A stretch of DNA of 64,000 nt from Phytophthora colocasiae. Lineage: Eukaryota > Oomycota > Peronosporomycetes > Peronosporales > Peronosporaceae. Positions 1 to 9,124 of the stretch are shown piece by piece. The notes below the pieces were generated by a model. It made no database searches. It saw only the letters and a list, made by a program, of their open reading frames with translations, and was not told the origin of the DNA. The stretch spans positions 124,001 through 188,000 of the forward strand of contig JAGKQI010000058.1 of the NCBI GenBank assembly GCA_018806915.1. The letters are read 5' to 3'. Positions within the stretch are counted from its first letter, which is position 1, and the number at the start of each line of letters is the position of its first letter. The position numbers and the translations under genes are program-made.

Positions 1-1193
1 ATCTGGGCCCTGGTCCTGCGGTTTACCCCAGCAACTCCGGCTCGTGGGACTGGAACTGGGATTCAGCGGAGGGCTCAGCTTCGTCTACTGAAGCCTCCAC
101 TGCTGGCAGCAGCAAAGACGATTGCCCCGATGCGTGTACCATGGAATACTCACCTGTGACAGACGAGAACGGAAAGACTTACTCGAACGAATGTGCCATG
201 CGTCTCGCGAAGTGCAAGGGCGAGACCGGCGAGAAGAAGAAGATTGTCAACTTCGCCGTTCTCGACGAACCCACCGTTGTGAAGGGCACTAAGGAAGCGG
301 AAACACCGGCCACCAAGACTACCAAGTCCACCAAGTCCGAGAAGACCGGCACTGCTTCCGGCAGTGGTATCGGAAGCTTGTTCGAGGATGGATCAAACGG
401 TATCATCGGTGGCGACAGCGAGTCTGGATCTACTGACCCTACCTTGGTGAAGGGTGACCCCACTTTGGTGAAGGGTGACCCCACTTTAGTGAAGGGCGAC
501 CCCACTCTGGTGAAGGGCACTAAGGGAGCGGAAACACCGGCCACCAAGACTACCAAGTCCACCAAGTCCGAGAAGACCGGCACTGCTTCCGGCAGTGGTA
601 TCGGAAGCTTGTTCGAGGACGGATCAAACGGTATCATCGGTGGCGACAGCGAGTCTGGATCTACTGACCCTACCTTGGTGAAGGGTGACCCCACTTTGGT
701 GAAGGGTGACCCCACTTTAGTGAAGGGCGACCCCACTCTGGTGAAGGGCACTAAGGAAGCGGAAACACCGGCCACCAAGACTACCAAGTCCACCAAGTCC
801 GAGAAGACCGGCACTGCTTCCGGCAGTGGTATCGGAAGCTTGTTCGAGGATGGATCAAACGGTATCATCGGTGGCGACAGCGAGTCCGGATCTACTGACC
901 CTACCTTGGTGAAGGGTGACCCCACTTTGGTGAAGGGTGACCCCACTTTAGTGAAGGGCGACCCCACTCTGGTGAAGGGCTCCAAGGAGACGCCTATTGT
1001 CAAGGCGGCAAATACTACGGAATCAACGAAGTCGACTAAGTCGGAGAAGACCGGTGCCACTACCACCTCCAGCATCGGTAGCCTGTTCGATGATGGCTCT
1101 AGCGGTGTTATTGGCATTGAGTCTGGATCAGCTGACCCTACTCTGGTGAAGGCCCCTCCTGCTGAAAAGACTAAGATTCTACCTGTTTTGTAG
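1..1193 (+). CDS. Kazal-like protease inhibitor with LVKG tandem repeats (5' partial)
   Basis: The frame is open from base 3, so the true start and any signal peptide lie before the window; the ATG at 141 is internal. Residues 40-75 of the visible part form a Kazal domain starting CPDAC and containing PVTDENGKTYSNEC and AMRLAKC. It has Cys 1, 2, 4 and 5, but Thr stands where Cys3 is expected and no Cys6 follows. This is the two-disulfide Kazal form known from Phytophthora extracellular subtilisin inhibitors (EPI family). The rest is a low-complexity tail: three 77-residue repeats, each with a Lys/Thr-rich linker (KTTKSTKSEKTG), an IGSLFEDGSNGIIGGD block and four DPTLVKG units, then a degenerate fourth copy. 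By family it should be secreted and inhibit host or microbial subtilases; the role of the tail is unknown. The next gene shares the same repeat modules. Confidence 0.8.
   Translation, partial: LGPGPAVYPSNSGSWDWNWDSAEGSASSTEASTAGSSKDDCPDACTMEYSPVTDENGKTYSNECAMRLAKCKGETGEKKKIVNFAVLDEPTVVKGTKEAETPATKTTKSTKSEKTGTASGSGIGSLFEDGSNGIIGGDSESGSTDPTLVKGDPTLVKGDPTLVKGDPTLVKGTKGAETPATKTTKSTKSEKTGTASGSGIGSLFEDGSNGIIGGDSESGSTDPTLVKGDPTLVKGDPTLVKGDPTLVKGTKEAETPATKTTKSTKSEKTGTASGSGIGSLFEDGSNGIIGGDSESGSTDPTLVKGDPTLVKGDPTLVKGDPTLVKGSKETPIVKAANTTESTKSTKSEKTGATTTSSIGSLFDDGSSGVIGIESGSADPTLVKAPPAEKTKILPVL
285..977 (+). repeat. Three near-identical 231-bp coding tandem repeats
   Basis: Copies begin at 285, 516 and 747, each exactly 231 bp (77 codons), with only a handful of differences visible by eye, such as one Lys/Glu-level change near 524. 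A diverged fourth copy runs from 978 to about 1150. Within each copy a 21-bp DPTLVKG unit is itself repeated four times. The near identity points to recent unequal crossing-over or gene conversion, so copy number is probably variable between strains. Confidence 0.95.
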
Positions 1194-2199
1194 CTGCAGC
1201 ATTACTCTTTGTAGCGAATTGTGTCCTTCACGTATCTACCTAATCGTTTTTGTTAGTGACTTCTTCGTGTGCTTTGTTCGGACATACACGTATGAGTGGA
1301 GATTTAATCCGTTCTAAGTAAGCTGTGGTTCATGAAAACGTGTGCTCTCCACTCGTATAGTCTTTATCTTGATGCAGGTACAGTAGTTGGCTGCATCAGT
1401 TGTAAACATGAATGTAAACGCTTTTCGCGGGCAACCAACTTCCGCATTCGTCGGGTTGTCTCTCACTCTGCATAGTACCGGTAGTACTCTTCTAAGAAGA
1501 GTCTTCTTTCCGGTTGGACTTGTTGGGGGAATTACACAATGTGCAATGCCCTCAACAAGTCTTTACCGACATTGTTGGATCATCCGACTCGGATGGTAAT
1601 GTACCATCGTACATTGTACAAGGCGGTCTTGATGATGCCCACCAATTGCGTGAGCTGTGCCTCACAACTGGTAAAGAACGAATTTTCCGGTTGAGAGACT
1701 ATCGCAAAAGCTTTCTGTCTGATGATATTCCGAAGGTAGCCTGACAATTCGGAACACGATTCTTCTCTCACTAAGAAGTCTCAGTTTAAGTGTGCAGGTT
1801 GCTGCCCACGGTGACAACTTTAATACTACTGTATAGTAATACTACTGGTAAGTACAGGATGGAGCAACAGCAAGACTGGCTCCTTTGTGCCATGGCAATC
1901 CGTTCATCGAGTTTCGCATCGAATCCGAGCTCAATTCGCAAGCACTAGAGGATCTGTTGTGGATCTGTCTTTCGGTTTGAGATGTTGTGCAGCAGTGTAA
2001 GCCAGCATAAGGTTCGTCGCAAACAGACCGCCATCTTCACGGATGGGATTACATCATGCTAGTGCATAGACGATAGTAATATGCAGCAAAGTATGAAATG
2101 CTCTGTTCCCAGGATGGGACCTGCTCCGGATTGAATGCCGTAAGATACAAACCTGGATGGTGGGGCAGGGGAGCCCAAGACCGTGCTTACTGTATTTGT
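1194..2199. other. Intergenic, nothing assignable
   Basis: About 1 kb between the two repeat-protein genes. Two short overlapping open frames (1387-1599 and 1514-1744, the second starting at TTG) match nothing I recognise and lack support. A short duplication of a TAATACTACTG-like motif lies near 1830-1850. The 3' UTR of the Kazal gene and the promoter of the next gene must lie here. Confidence 0.5.
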
Positions 2200-2215
2200 T
2201 CTCATTCTCCATTTC
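2200..2215 (+). promoter_or_regulatory. Oomycete initiator-like core promoter
   Basis: TCTCATTCTCCATTTC matches 14 of 16 positions of the oomycete start-site consensus as I remember it. It lies 46 nt before the ATG at 2262. It therefore argues that the upstream in-frame codon at 2157 is outside the transcript. Confidence 0.55.
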
Positions 2216-2261
2216 GCGAAGCACAGTGCACATTCGTCGCCTCCCGAATCAAATTAGAAAA

Positions 2262-3311
2262 ATGAAGTTTGCTACCGGACTTGTGATTGCGGCCCTCGCC
2301 GTCACCGCCGCTAACGCCGGCAACGCCAAATTCCTGCGTTCCACAGACTCAGACTCACTCGACGCCAGCGGAAGCGACGACTTCGACTTCTCGGCTTCGG
2401 ACTCGCTCGATGCCAGTGGAAGCGACGACCTCCTAGATGACACGGACCTCGAGATTGACCTGACCGACCTGTTCGGCAGCGACAGCACTGACGGCAGCCA
2501 CGTTAAGATCAACATCATGTCGCTCATCGGCAGCGGCAGCGACCAGGTTGACCTGCAGGACATTATTGACGCCTTCGAGGATAAGGACGGATCTAGCGAC
2601 TCGGGCAGCGACGATCTGTCGTGGCTGCTTGACAGCGACTCGGACAGCGGATCGGACGAGATCATCGTGAAGGGCGGCAAGGGCAAGACGATCCTGGACG
2701 ACTCGGACTCTGGCAGCGACGACCTGTCGTGGCTTCAGTCGGACGACTCAGACGAGGAGGACCCCATCCTGGTCAAGGGTGCCACCAAGGGCAAGACCCC
2801 TGCTGTTGAGGACCGCATTCTAGTCAAGGGTGCCACCAAGGGCAAGACCCCTGTGGTCGAGGACTCGGACTCTGGCAGCGATGACTTGTCGTGGCTGCTC
2901 GACAGCGACTCGGACTCTGGCAGTGACGACGACGTCCTGGTGAAGGGCGGCAACAAGACCCCTGCCACCAAGTCCTCGAAATCGACCAAGTCCACCAAGA
3001 CTGGCGGTGCTTCTAGCACCATCGGCACCTTGTACGACGATGACTCGAAGGGCGTCATTGGTGACGACAGCGAGTCTGCTGAGGAGGACCCCATCCTTGT
3101 CAAGGGCGCTACCAAGGGCAAGACCCCCGTGGTTGAGGACGATAGCGAGTCCGCTGAGGAGGACCCCATCCTTGTCAAGGGCGCCACCAAGGGCAAGACT
3201 CCCGTGGTTGAGGACGATAGCGAGTCCGCTTCGGATGAGGATGACTTCCTGCAGAATGATCAGTCGACTGCCACCAAGACGGCCACCAAGAGCTCCAAGA
3301 CGATCTGGTAA
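2262..3311 (+). CDS. Secreted acidic Ser/Asp-rich repeat protein with LVKG motifs
   Basis: The start is taken at 2262 because it opens a clean signal peptide (MKFATGLVIAALAVTAANAG) and lies just downstream of an initiator-like element. The product is 349 aa. The mature protein is very acidic and rich in Ser, Asp and Gly, with repeats of SGSDDLSWL (three times) and of [DR]xILVKG followed by GKT[AV]. A central block (KSSKSTKSTKTGGA, then STIGTLYDDDSKGVIGDDSES) parallels the tail of the preceding Kazal gene, so the two genes share modules through duplication and shuffling. There is no RxLR motif (only KFLR after the signal peptide) and no catalytic domain. It could be a cell-wall, extracellular-matrix or cation-binding protein. 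Extracellular location is well supported; function is unknown. Confidence 0.8.
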   Translation: MKFATGLVIAALAVTAANAGNAKFLRSTDSDSLDASGSDDFDFSASDSLDASGSDDLLDDTDLEIDLTDLFGSDSTDGSHVKINIMSLIGSGSDQVDLQDIIDAFEDKDGSSDSGSDDLSWLLDSDSDSGSDEIIVKGGKGKTILDDSDSGSDDLSWLQSDDSDEEDPILVKGATKGKTPAVEDRILVKGATKGKTPVVEDSDSGSDDLSWLLDSDSDSGSDDDVLVKGGNKTPATKSSKSTKSTKTGGASSTIGTLYDDDSKGVIGDDSESAEEDPILVKGATKGKTPVVEDDSESAEEDPILVKGATKGKTPVVEDDSESASDEDDFLQNDQSTATKTATKSSKTIW

Positions 3312-3626
3312 GCAGCTTTAAGGATCCATTTCAATGTACGTTGGTCATCTCGACAAAAATGTACGTTGGTCCCTACGAGAACATTGTATCTTGCATGAAA
3401 AGTATGTGTACGTAGAATGAATTTCAATTCAATTCCTCCAAACAGAAAAGGTGAATGTAAGTGCTACATTCCGTAATACTCTGTGTATTACTGCAACCTC
3501 AACATGCACCATCAAGTCTTTTTCTGAAATTGATCATTCGAACTGCCACATTTAAATTGGACTGTATCGAACCCTTCTGCTTACTCAACTGCATTCCAGA
3601 ACGTGCCTTCTTGTAGCCAAGTGACG
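3312..3626. other. Intergenic with a short direct repeat
   Basis: A 14-bp sequence, AATGTACGTTGGTC, occurs at 3333-3346 and again at 3358-3371, in the probable 3' UTR of the acidic protein. The remainder carries the promoter and 5' UTR of the Lon gene. No other feature was recognised. Confidence 0.5.
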
Positions 3627-6374
3627 ATGGAGGAACGCGCGCCTTCGACAGCCACCGCAGCGCTGCAGCTGCCTATCCTGCCTCTTGACGGTAAAGTTCT
3701 CTTCCCAAAGACGTATCTACGTCTGGCCATCACGTCTGCCTCAGCTCTACAGCTACTTAAGGATTTAGTGTGGGAAGTTCGCTCTCCTAAGACTTCTAAG
3801 CGCAATACAGGCGACTCCACGTCGCTTACATTGGCGATTTTCACGCGCCGCAGTAGCGATGGAGGTAGTACAGACACGCACCAGGTTCTACCCACGACAG
3901 CGGAGGCTAAAGACGCGGTTTTTCGTGTCGGGACGGTGGCGCGTGTGGTGCAGCTTACGCGGATGCAAGGCGGCGTTGCTGGGCTCTCAGTGCTGGTACA
4001 AGGGCTGCATCGAGTGGAGCTGCACGATGTGGCTCAGACGCGGCCGTATCTTGTGGGCTCCGTGCAGAGACTAATGGCTCCAGCGCCCGTGAAAGGCGAC
4101 AAGACGGAAGAGACTGCTTTAACACTGGAACAGTTGGCTTTGAGGCTTAAACAATTGACCCAGGAGTACCTAGAGACGGCGAAGAGTGCGCCACTGCTGC
4201 GTAGGAGCAATGGGCTCGTGGACGCCATTGGCAACTCATCGGCAGGAGAGCTAGCTGATGTAGTGGTGTCGTACCTTAATGTGGGGGTGGAGGAGAAGCA
4301 AGAGGTGTTGGAGGCTCTTCCAATCGCTTTACGCTGCGAACGCGCTGTTGCTCTGTTAGAACAAGAGACGGAGAAAGCTCGTTTGCAACGCAAGATCCAA
4401 AGTGAGGTACAGGATAAGCTGGAAGGCACTCGTAAGGAATTCCTGCTACGCCAGCAACTTGAAGCGATCAAGAAGGAACTAGGAGAGGCGGGAGATGATG
4501 GAGTTGGAGGAGATAACGCCGGAGAGATCAAACTACTGGAAGAGCGGCTAAACGGACTGGCACTGGAGCCAAAAGCCGCTAAAGTTGCACAACGTGAGCT
4601 TAGACGCCTCAAAGGCATGACTGCAATGCAGCCAGAGTACGGCATTCTCCACAACTACCTGGAATTTTTCTCTGAACTGCCATGGAACATTTCCACGGCT
4701 GATTCTTTGCTGGTAGACCGAGTGCGTAAACAGCTCGACGACGATCACTACGGCTTGGACAAGGTGAAGAAGCGCATCACCGAGTACATTGCTGTGCGCA
4801 GTCTCAAGCGCGATATGCGCGGTCCTATTCTGTGTCTTGTTGGCCCTCCAGGCGTCGGTAAGACGTCACTTGGACGCTCAATTGCCACGGCTACTGACCG
4901 CAAGTTTGAGCGTGTAGCGCTCGGTGGCGTCCACGACGAGTCTGAGATTCGAGGTCATCGCAAAACCTATGTTGGAGCTATGCCAGGCTGTATCTTGAAC
5001 GCACTCCGTCATGCAGAAACCAATAACCCAGTGTTGCTGTTGGATGAGGTGGACAAGCTGGGCAAGGACTTCCGAGGAGATCCCGCGAGTGCACTACTGG
5101 AAGTGCTAGACCCCCACCAGAACAACACATTCACCGATCACTATCTGAATGTGCCGTTCGACCTCAGCCGCACGCTGTTTCTTGCAACGGCTAACAGCTT
5201 GGACACTATCCCGGGCCCGTTGCTAGATCGTATGGAAGTCATCGAGTTAACCGGCTACAGTGTGGAGCAAAAGGTGGAGATTGCGCGGCGTTACCTCCTT
5301 CCTCAACAAATTGAAGCCAACGGTCTACGGAAAGATATGGTGCAAATTTCAGACGAAGCGCTGCGTTATTTGATCATGCGATACACTCGAGAAGCTGGAG
5401 TACGTGATTTGGAAAGACAGGTTGGTGCGCTCTGCCGCTACGTAGCTGTGGATGTCGTACGCGAGCTGGATAAAGACGATCAACAAAAAGTAACCAAGGG
5501 CGACGCTGCTGATCGACTAGCATCGTTTGACCCGACTTTCTTCGACAAGAAAATGATCCGCTCCGTTCTAGGACACGAACTAGTGTTTAATGAAGTGGCA
5601 CTGCGGTCTAGCGTTCCGGGGGTGGCGACTGGCATGTCGTGGAGTACAGCCGGCGGTTCGATCTTGTTCGTTGAGGCTTCGTGTACGCGACACTCACGCT
5701 CCGATCGACTCACAGATTCATCTACATCTGCTTCTTACACTGCTCCCACTTTGCAGCTTACGGGTAAACTGGGCGACGTTATGAAGGAGTCAGCGCAGCT
5801 CGCTTTGTCCTGGTTGCTGGTGAATGCGCACCTGATTGAGCTCCCGCTAAATGAAAATGCTACAGGCGAGCCCTCGGGAATGAATTCTCTATCGTTGGAT
5901 GGCATTTCGAGTGTGCACGTTCATTTCCCTGAGGGAGCCATCCCTAAGGACGGCCCATCCGCTGGTGGTGCTATTGTGTGCGCCCTTGTATCGGTGATTT
6001 CGGGTATCCCAGTTCCTGTCGACATTGCCATGACGGGAGAAATTACTCTGCGCGGGGTTATTTTGCCGGTTGGTGGCATCCGGGAGAAGGTTCTTGCTGC
6101 TATTCGCGCTGGCATCAAGCGAGTAATCTTGCCTCGCGGAAACAAAAGTGAAGCGGAAGAACTACGCAAAGAATTCGCTGGTGTTTCTACTGATAAGCGA
6201 GACAACCGCCAAGATCGAGTTCAACTGCTCTTTGTTAGCGACTTACGTGAGCTGATTCAGCTGGTGTTTCACATGAAAGTCTCCGAAGATCCTGGTGTGC
6301 GACGACTTAACGTGACGAGTGCGAACGGAGGTGTTGACTACACATCTGACCCAGTGTTGCTTAGTATGCTGTAG
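3627..6374 (+). CDS. LONP2: Lon protease, peroxisomal type
   Basis: ATP-dependent serine protease of 915 aa with no intron. The open frame extends to a GTG at 3603, but the first ATG is at 3627. It has the N-terminal Lon substrate-binding domain, then an AAA+ module with Walker A GPPGVGKT (about residue 406) and Walker B VLLLDEVDK. The Lon protease domain has catalytic Ser in KDGPSAGG (about 778) and Lys in GGIREKV (about 821). There is no obvious mitochondrial presequence, and the protein ends in Ser-Met-Leu, an accepted variant of the C-terminal peroxisomal targeting signal PTS1. This supports LONP2, which removes damaged or processed peroxisomal matrix proteins, rather than mitochondrial LONP1. 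A Ser/Thr-rich insert of roughly 30 residues sits between the AAA+ and protease domains. Confidence 0.92.
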   Translation: MEERAPSTATAALQLPILPLDGKVLFPKTYLRLAITSASALQLLKDLVWEVRSPKTSKRNTGDSTSLTLAIFTRRSSDGGSTDTHQVLPTTAEAKDAVFRVGTVARVVQLTRMQGGVAGLSVLVQGLHRVELHDVAQTRPYLVGSVQRLMAPAPVKGDKTEETALTLEQLALRLKQLTQEYLETAKSAPLLRRSNGLVDAIGNSSAGELADVVVSYLNVGVEEKQEVLEALPIALRCERAVALLEQETEKARLQRKIQSEVQDKLEGTRKEFLLRQQLEAIKKELGEAGDDGVGGDNAGEIKLLEERLNGLALEPKAAKVAQRELRRLKGMTAMQPEYGILHNYLEFFSELPWNISTADSLLVDRVRKQLDDDHYGLDKVKKRITEYIAVRSLKRDMRGPILCLVGPPGVGKTSLGRSIATATDRKFERVALGGVHDESEIRGHRKTYVGAMPGCILNALRHAETNNPVLLLDEVDKLGKDFRGDPASALLEVLDPHQNNTFTDHYLNVPFDLSRTLFLATANSLDTIPGPLLDRMEVIELTGYSVEQKVEIARRYLLPQQIEANGLRKDMVQISDEALRYLIMRYTREAGVRDLERQVGALCRYVAVDVVRELDKDDQQKVTKGDAADRLASFDPTFFDKKMIRSVLGHELVFNEVALRSSVPGVATGMSWSTAGGSILFVEASCTRHSRSDRLTDSSTSASYTAPTLQLTGKLGDVMKESAQLALSWLLVNAHLIELPLNENATGEPSGMNSLSLDGISSVHVHFPEGAIPKDGPSAGGAIVCALVSVISGIPVPVDIAMTGEITLRGVILPVGGIREKVLAAIRAGIKRVILPRGNKSEAEELRKEFAGVSTDKRDNRQDRVQLLFVSDLRELIQLVFHMKVSEDPGVRRLNVTSANGGVDYTSDPVLLSML

Positions 6375-6518
6375 TAACTCGGATGGATTCGCCTCTTTTT
6401 ATTTTTTTTAAACATCTTCACCTTGCGCTGCTCATCTTGTTAGCGTTCGGGATTTTCCATGGATACTGGGAACCATGCACAATTATCTGCTCGCCCTTAC
6501 TAGCTTTGGCGGAGTTGA

Positions 6519-8252
6519 TTAAGCAGTGGTCAGCGGGTTGAACGCGTTTGTCACGTACGGGTAGTACTCAACCTGCGACGAGCCTGAAGAGCCCTCTTCA
6601 AGACCCGAGAACTGTGCCGGCTGCAAATGCGCGTACTTCTTTGACAGCACCGAACGCAGTTTCTTGTCCTTTTCAGGATGAGGCTGACAAAGTGCGAGAG
6701 CAATGATCAAACATTAGCTATGCTCGAGTGCGAAGTGCTCTGATAATAAATCAACGTACTTTATACATGGCAACAACGAAGTTGACAGGGAGACCATAAC
6801 GCAGCACGGACTCCACAAATACGCGGATCATCTGCACATCGAAAGCAGCAAATAACAGAGTTAGCTTCGAAACGTAATATCAATTGTAATGGACGCAGTC
6901 AAACCTTGATATGCATCTACGCTATGAATGTCTCTCCAAAGTGCGCCTTGCACCAACGGATCAATGCCGACCACAGTCGGTCCACTTCCACCTCCAACTC
7001 GGCGATGGCTTCCTCGTTTGATGCGTGACTTGTAGGATCGAAGTTAAATTCACGAACCACAAAACGCTTTTCCTTGGCACGCGTTTTGAAGTCTTCCACG
7101 TAATCCACAGTGGTTCCCGGCTCGAAGTTGCCCTCCTTGTCCACAAAGCCCGGTTGGTACTGGCCCTTTAGCAGTGTCACCGTGTACACAGCAGAGTCGC
7201 CTTCCTCCATCAGTTTGCGCGACGATCCAGGCACGACAGGAGACCCACGCACGTTTCCGCGGTTACCCTTAGGACCGTACTCCGCAATCTGGTCGCCGAT
7301 CTGCGCATACTCGAGAAGCCATTGTTCCTCAAGATTTTTGGGTACGACTACGACCAGCGTCTGCAGATACTCTGTGTTGACGAAGTCCGATGTGGAGACG
7401 ACATCGGGTGTTAACACGTCGTTCAGGTTCGCCACCATCAGGTTACCACTACGGTACCAGCACACGTCAAATTCTATCCAAAAAATCATAACAATGAAAT
7501 TGTCCAGTCCACTTACCCTTTCTTGCGTTGCAGACCGATGAGTTGCTGTTTCTTCTCTGAATAACGGGTGCTCAATTGCTTCAATTCCTCTTCAATCTTG
7601 CCCACCGACTGAAAAATAAAAATGAATTAGTCCACCAATACATCCATATCATCTTTAAGCAGCAGCAGTGCAGCCCCACCGACTGGATAATGCTGACGAT
7701 CTCAGGCAGCGGTCGACGATGTGGGTGCTTGGCTTCGTCCCACGAGAAAAAGCCCAAGTAACGCTCCACGGGCACTATACAACAGCAAGTCACCAGCACG
7801 AATGAGTCTATTTCCCATAGCCACCAACGTTCAACTTGTCAAACCTCCATCAACCGTGAGTGCCTGGTCACCCTTATTAAGGTCATGGAACTGCCTCTCG
7901 ATCTTGCGCACGACACTCTCAATGACCATATCCACGCGGTTTAAGTCGTCGCTCAAAGCCTAGTTAAAAGTAATCAGTCATCAGTGTGTATTCCACTCCA
8001 GCAGCAAACGACGCACCATCAGAGAGTCCAAAGTCCCTACTAGCAGATCCGACGGCAGCTCCACACGCACACAGTCTGAACAGTAGGAAGAGACGTAAGC
8101 GAAATTAAATAAAAAAAAATCAAGAGCCATTTCTACTGCTATCTACCAGCATAATCATGGCGACTAGAGGCAGTCTCCGCCTTGAGAGACAAGAAAGTCG
8201 TTTCGGACGAACTGTTGCCTTCATTGGGCACGGACACCAGCCACACACTCAT
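6519..8252 (-). CDS. VMA5: V-type ATPase subunit C, with an in-frame TAG stop
   Basis: Subunit C of the peripheral V1 sector couples V1 to V0 in the proton pump of vacuoles and other endomembranes. Eight exons on the minus strand: 8252-8147, 8075-8017, 7959-7845, 7774-7680, 7608-7517, 7448-6905, 6831-6760, 6683-6519. They encode 415 codons (human about 382 aa). Family landmarks are DLLVGTLDSLM, TEYLQTLVVVVPK, RFVVREFNFD, RVFVESVLRYGLPVNF and the terminal YYPYVTNAF. Exon 6 reads FIA, then TAG (6919-6917), then MHIK, and joins exon 7 MIRVF. Animal and fungal proteins have Trp (TGG) at this position (FIAWIHVKALRVF in human, from memory). Splicing at the GTAGAT overlapping the stop gives another stop with every acceptor available before exon 7. 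The gene is otherwise intact. It is a nonsense allele, a sequence error, or it relies on readthrough. Confidence 0.88.
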
Positions 8253-8371
8253 CTTCTCTTGGGTCTCTTTGAGCTCAGCTTCACCTTGGTCTTTACGGAA
8301 CGAGATCCTTTTTGTGAGCGTACTTAATTGAGTATTCCCACTTTAGTGACATTTATAGTATTATTTTTCCG

Positions 8372-9043
8372 ATGACTCGAGAGCGTCGAAGTTGTAAGTT
8401 TCCCCTACGTATATGTCTACGAGATAGCAGCCATACTAACGACGATCAGGACACATCTGAGTAGCTAGCAGGTCCCCGAATCGCTCTCGCGCGCGGTTCC
8501 GCTCTCGTTCTCGATCAAAGGAGCGTTCGACCAGGTTAATTCTCTCTATTCTCTGGAATTTGAGCAGTCTCTTAGATATTTACTTTATTATGACATAGCC
8601 ATCGCGAGCGTCGATCGAGGGAGCGAGGTCGACATCGGTCACGTTCGCCTCGAGACCGTAGGCATAGACGGAAGCACGAGCGTCGCAGTTCCATCTCGTC
8701 GTCGGATTCTTCGTCTCGAAGTCGGAACAGATCGTCGTCGGACTCAAGAGACGGAAGCAGGAAGAGATCTAAGCACTCGGAAAAGAAGAAACGCCGTAGC
8801 TCTAAAGACAAGAAACGCAACCACAAATCCTCGAAACGGAAGGAACACAAGAAGAAGAACAAGAAGAGTCGCAGTAGACACGAGTCGGACTCGTCCTCTT
8901 CATCGTCGTCAGATTCGGATACTGTCCGCAGTGCCATATCGGGCAAAAAAATCAAACGCAAACTGGATCGCTCGGCTGCAGACTTGCAGCATCAAAAGAG
9001 TCGTCAGCAGTTGCTACAGTTCTACAACGGCATGTTCGACTAG
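8372..9043 (+). CDS. Small arginine/serine-rich protein
   Basis: Three exons, 8372-8393, 8465-8534 and 8599-9043, give 178 aa. The acceptor of exon 2 was chosen because it keeps the RS reading frame (SRSPNRSRARFRSRSRS). Most of the protein is RS/RD dipeptides and Lys-rich stretches, followed by a Ser/Asp cluster and a short C-terminal helix ending LLQFYNGMFD. There is no RRM or other globular domain. Such proteins usually sit in nuclear speckles and assist splicing. The gene is divergent from the V-ATPase gene across 119 bp, suggesting a shared promoter region. The family could not be named. Confidence 0.7.
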
Positions 9044-9124
9044 ATGGAACTGAAGGAAGACAGTGCATTCATTGATATGCTAAAAACACACCACTTTGCT
9101 CGCGTGACACGCCGTCGCTAACGC

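Noticed and set aside
179..1117. 312-codon antisense frame across the Kazal repeats
   Set aside because: It arises from the periodic coding repeat on the plus strand; the plus frame has the Kazal domain.
2262..2400. RxLR-type effector motif after the signal peptide (KFLR)
   Set aside because: The first Arg is Lys with the wrong spacing, and no EER-type motif can be distinguished from the general acidic composition.
6832..6922. Alternative splicing of V-ATPase exon 6 at GTAGAT to avoid the TAG
   Set aside because: Each AG before exon 7 was tried with the two-base remainder; each yields an immediate or near stop, and the protein alignment would lose MHIK.
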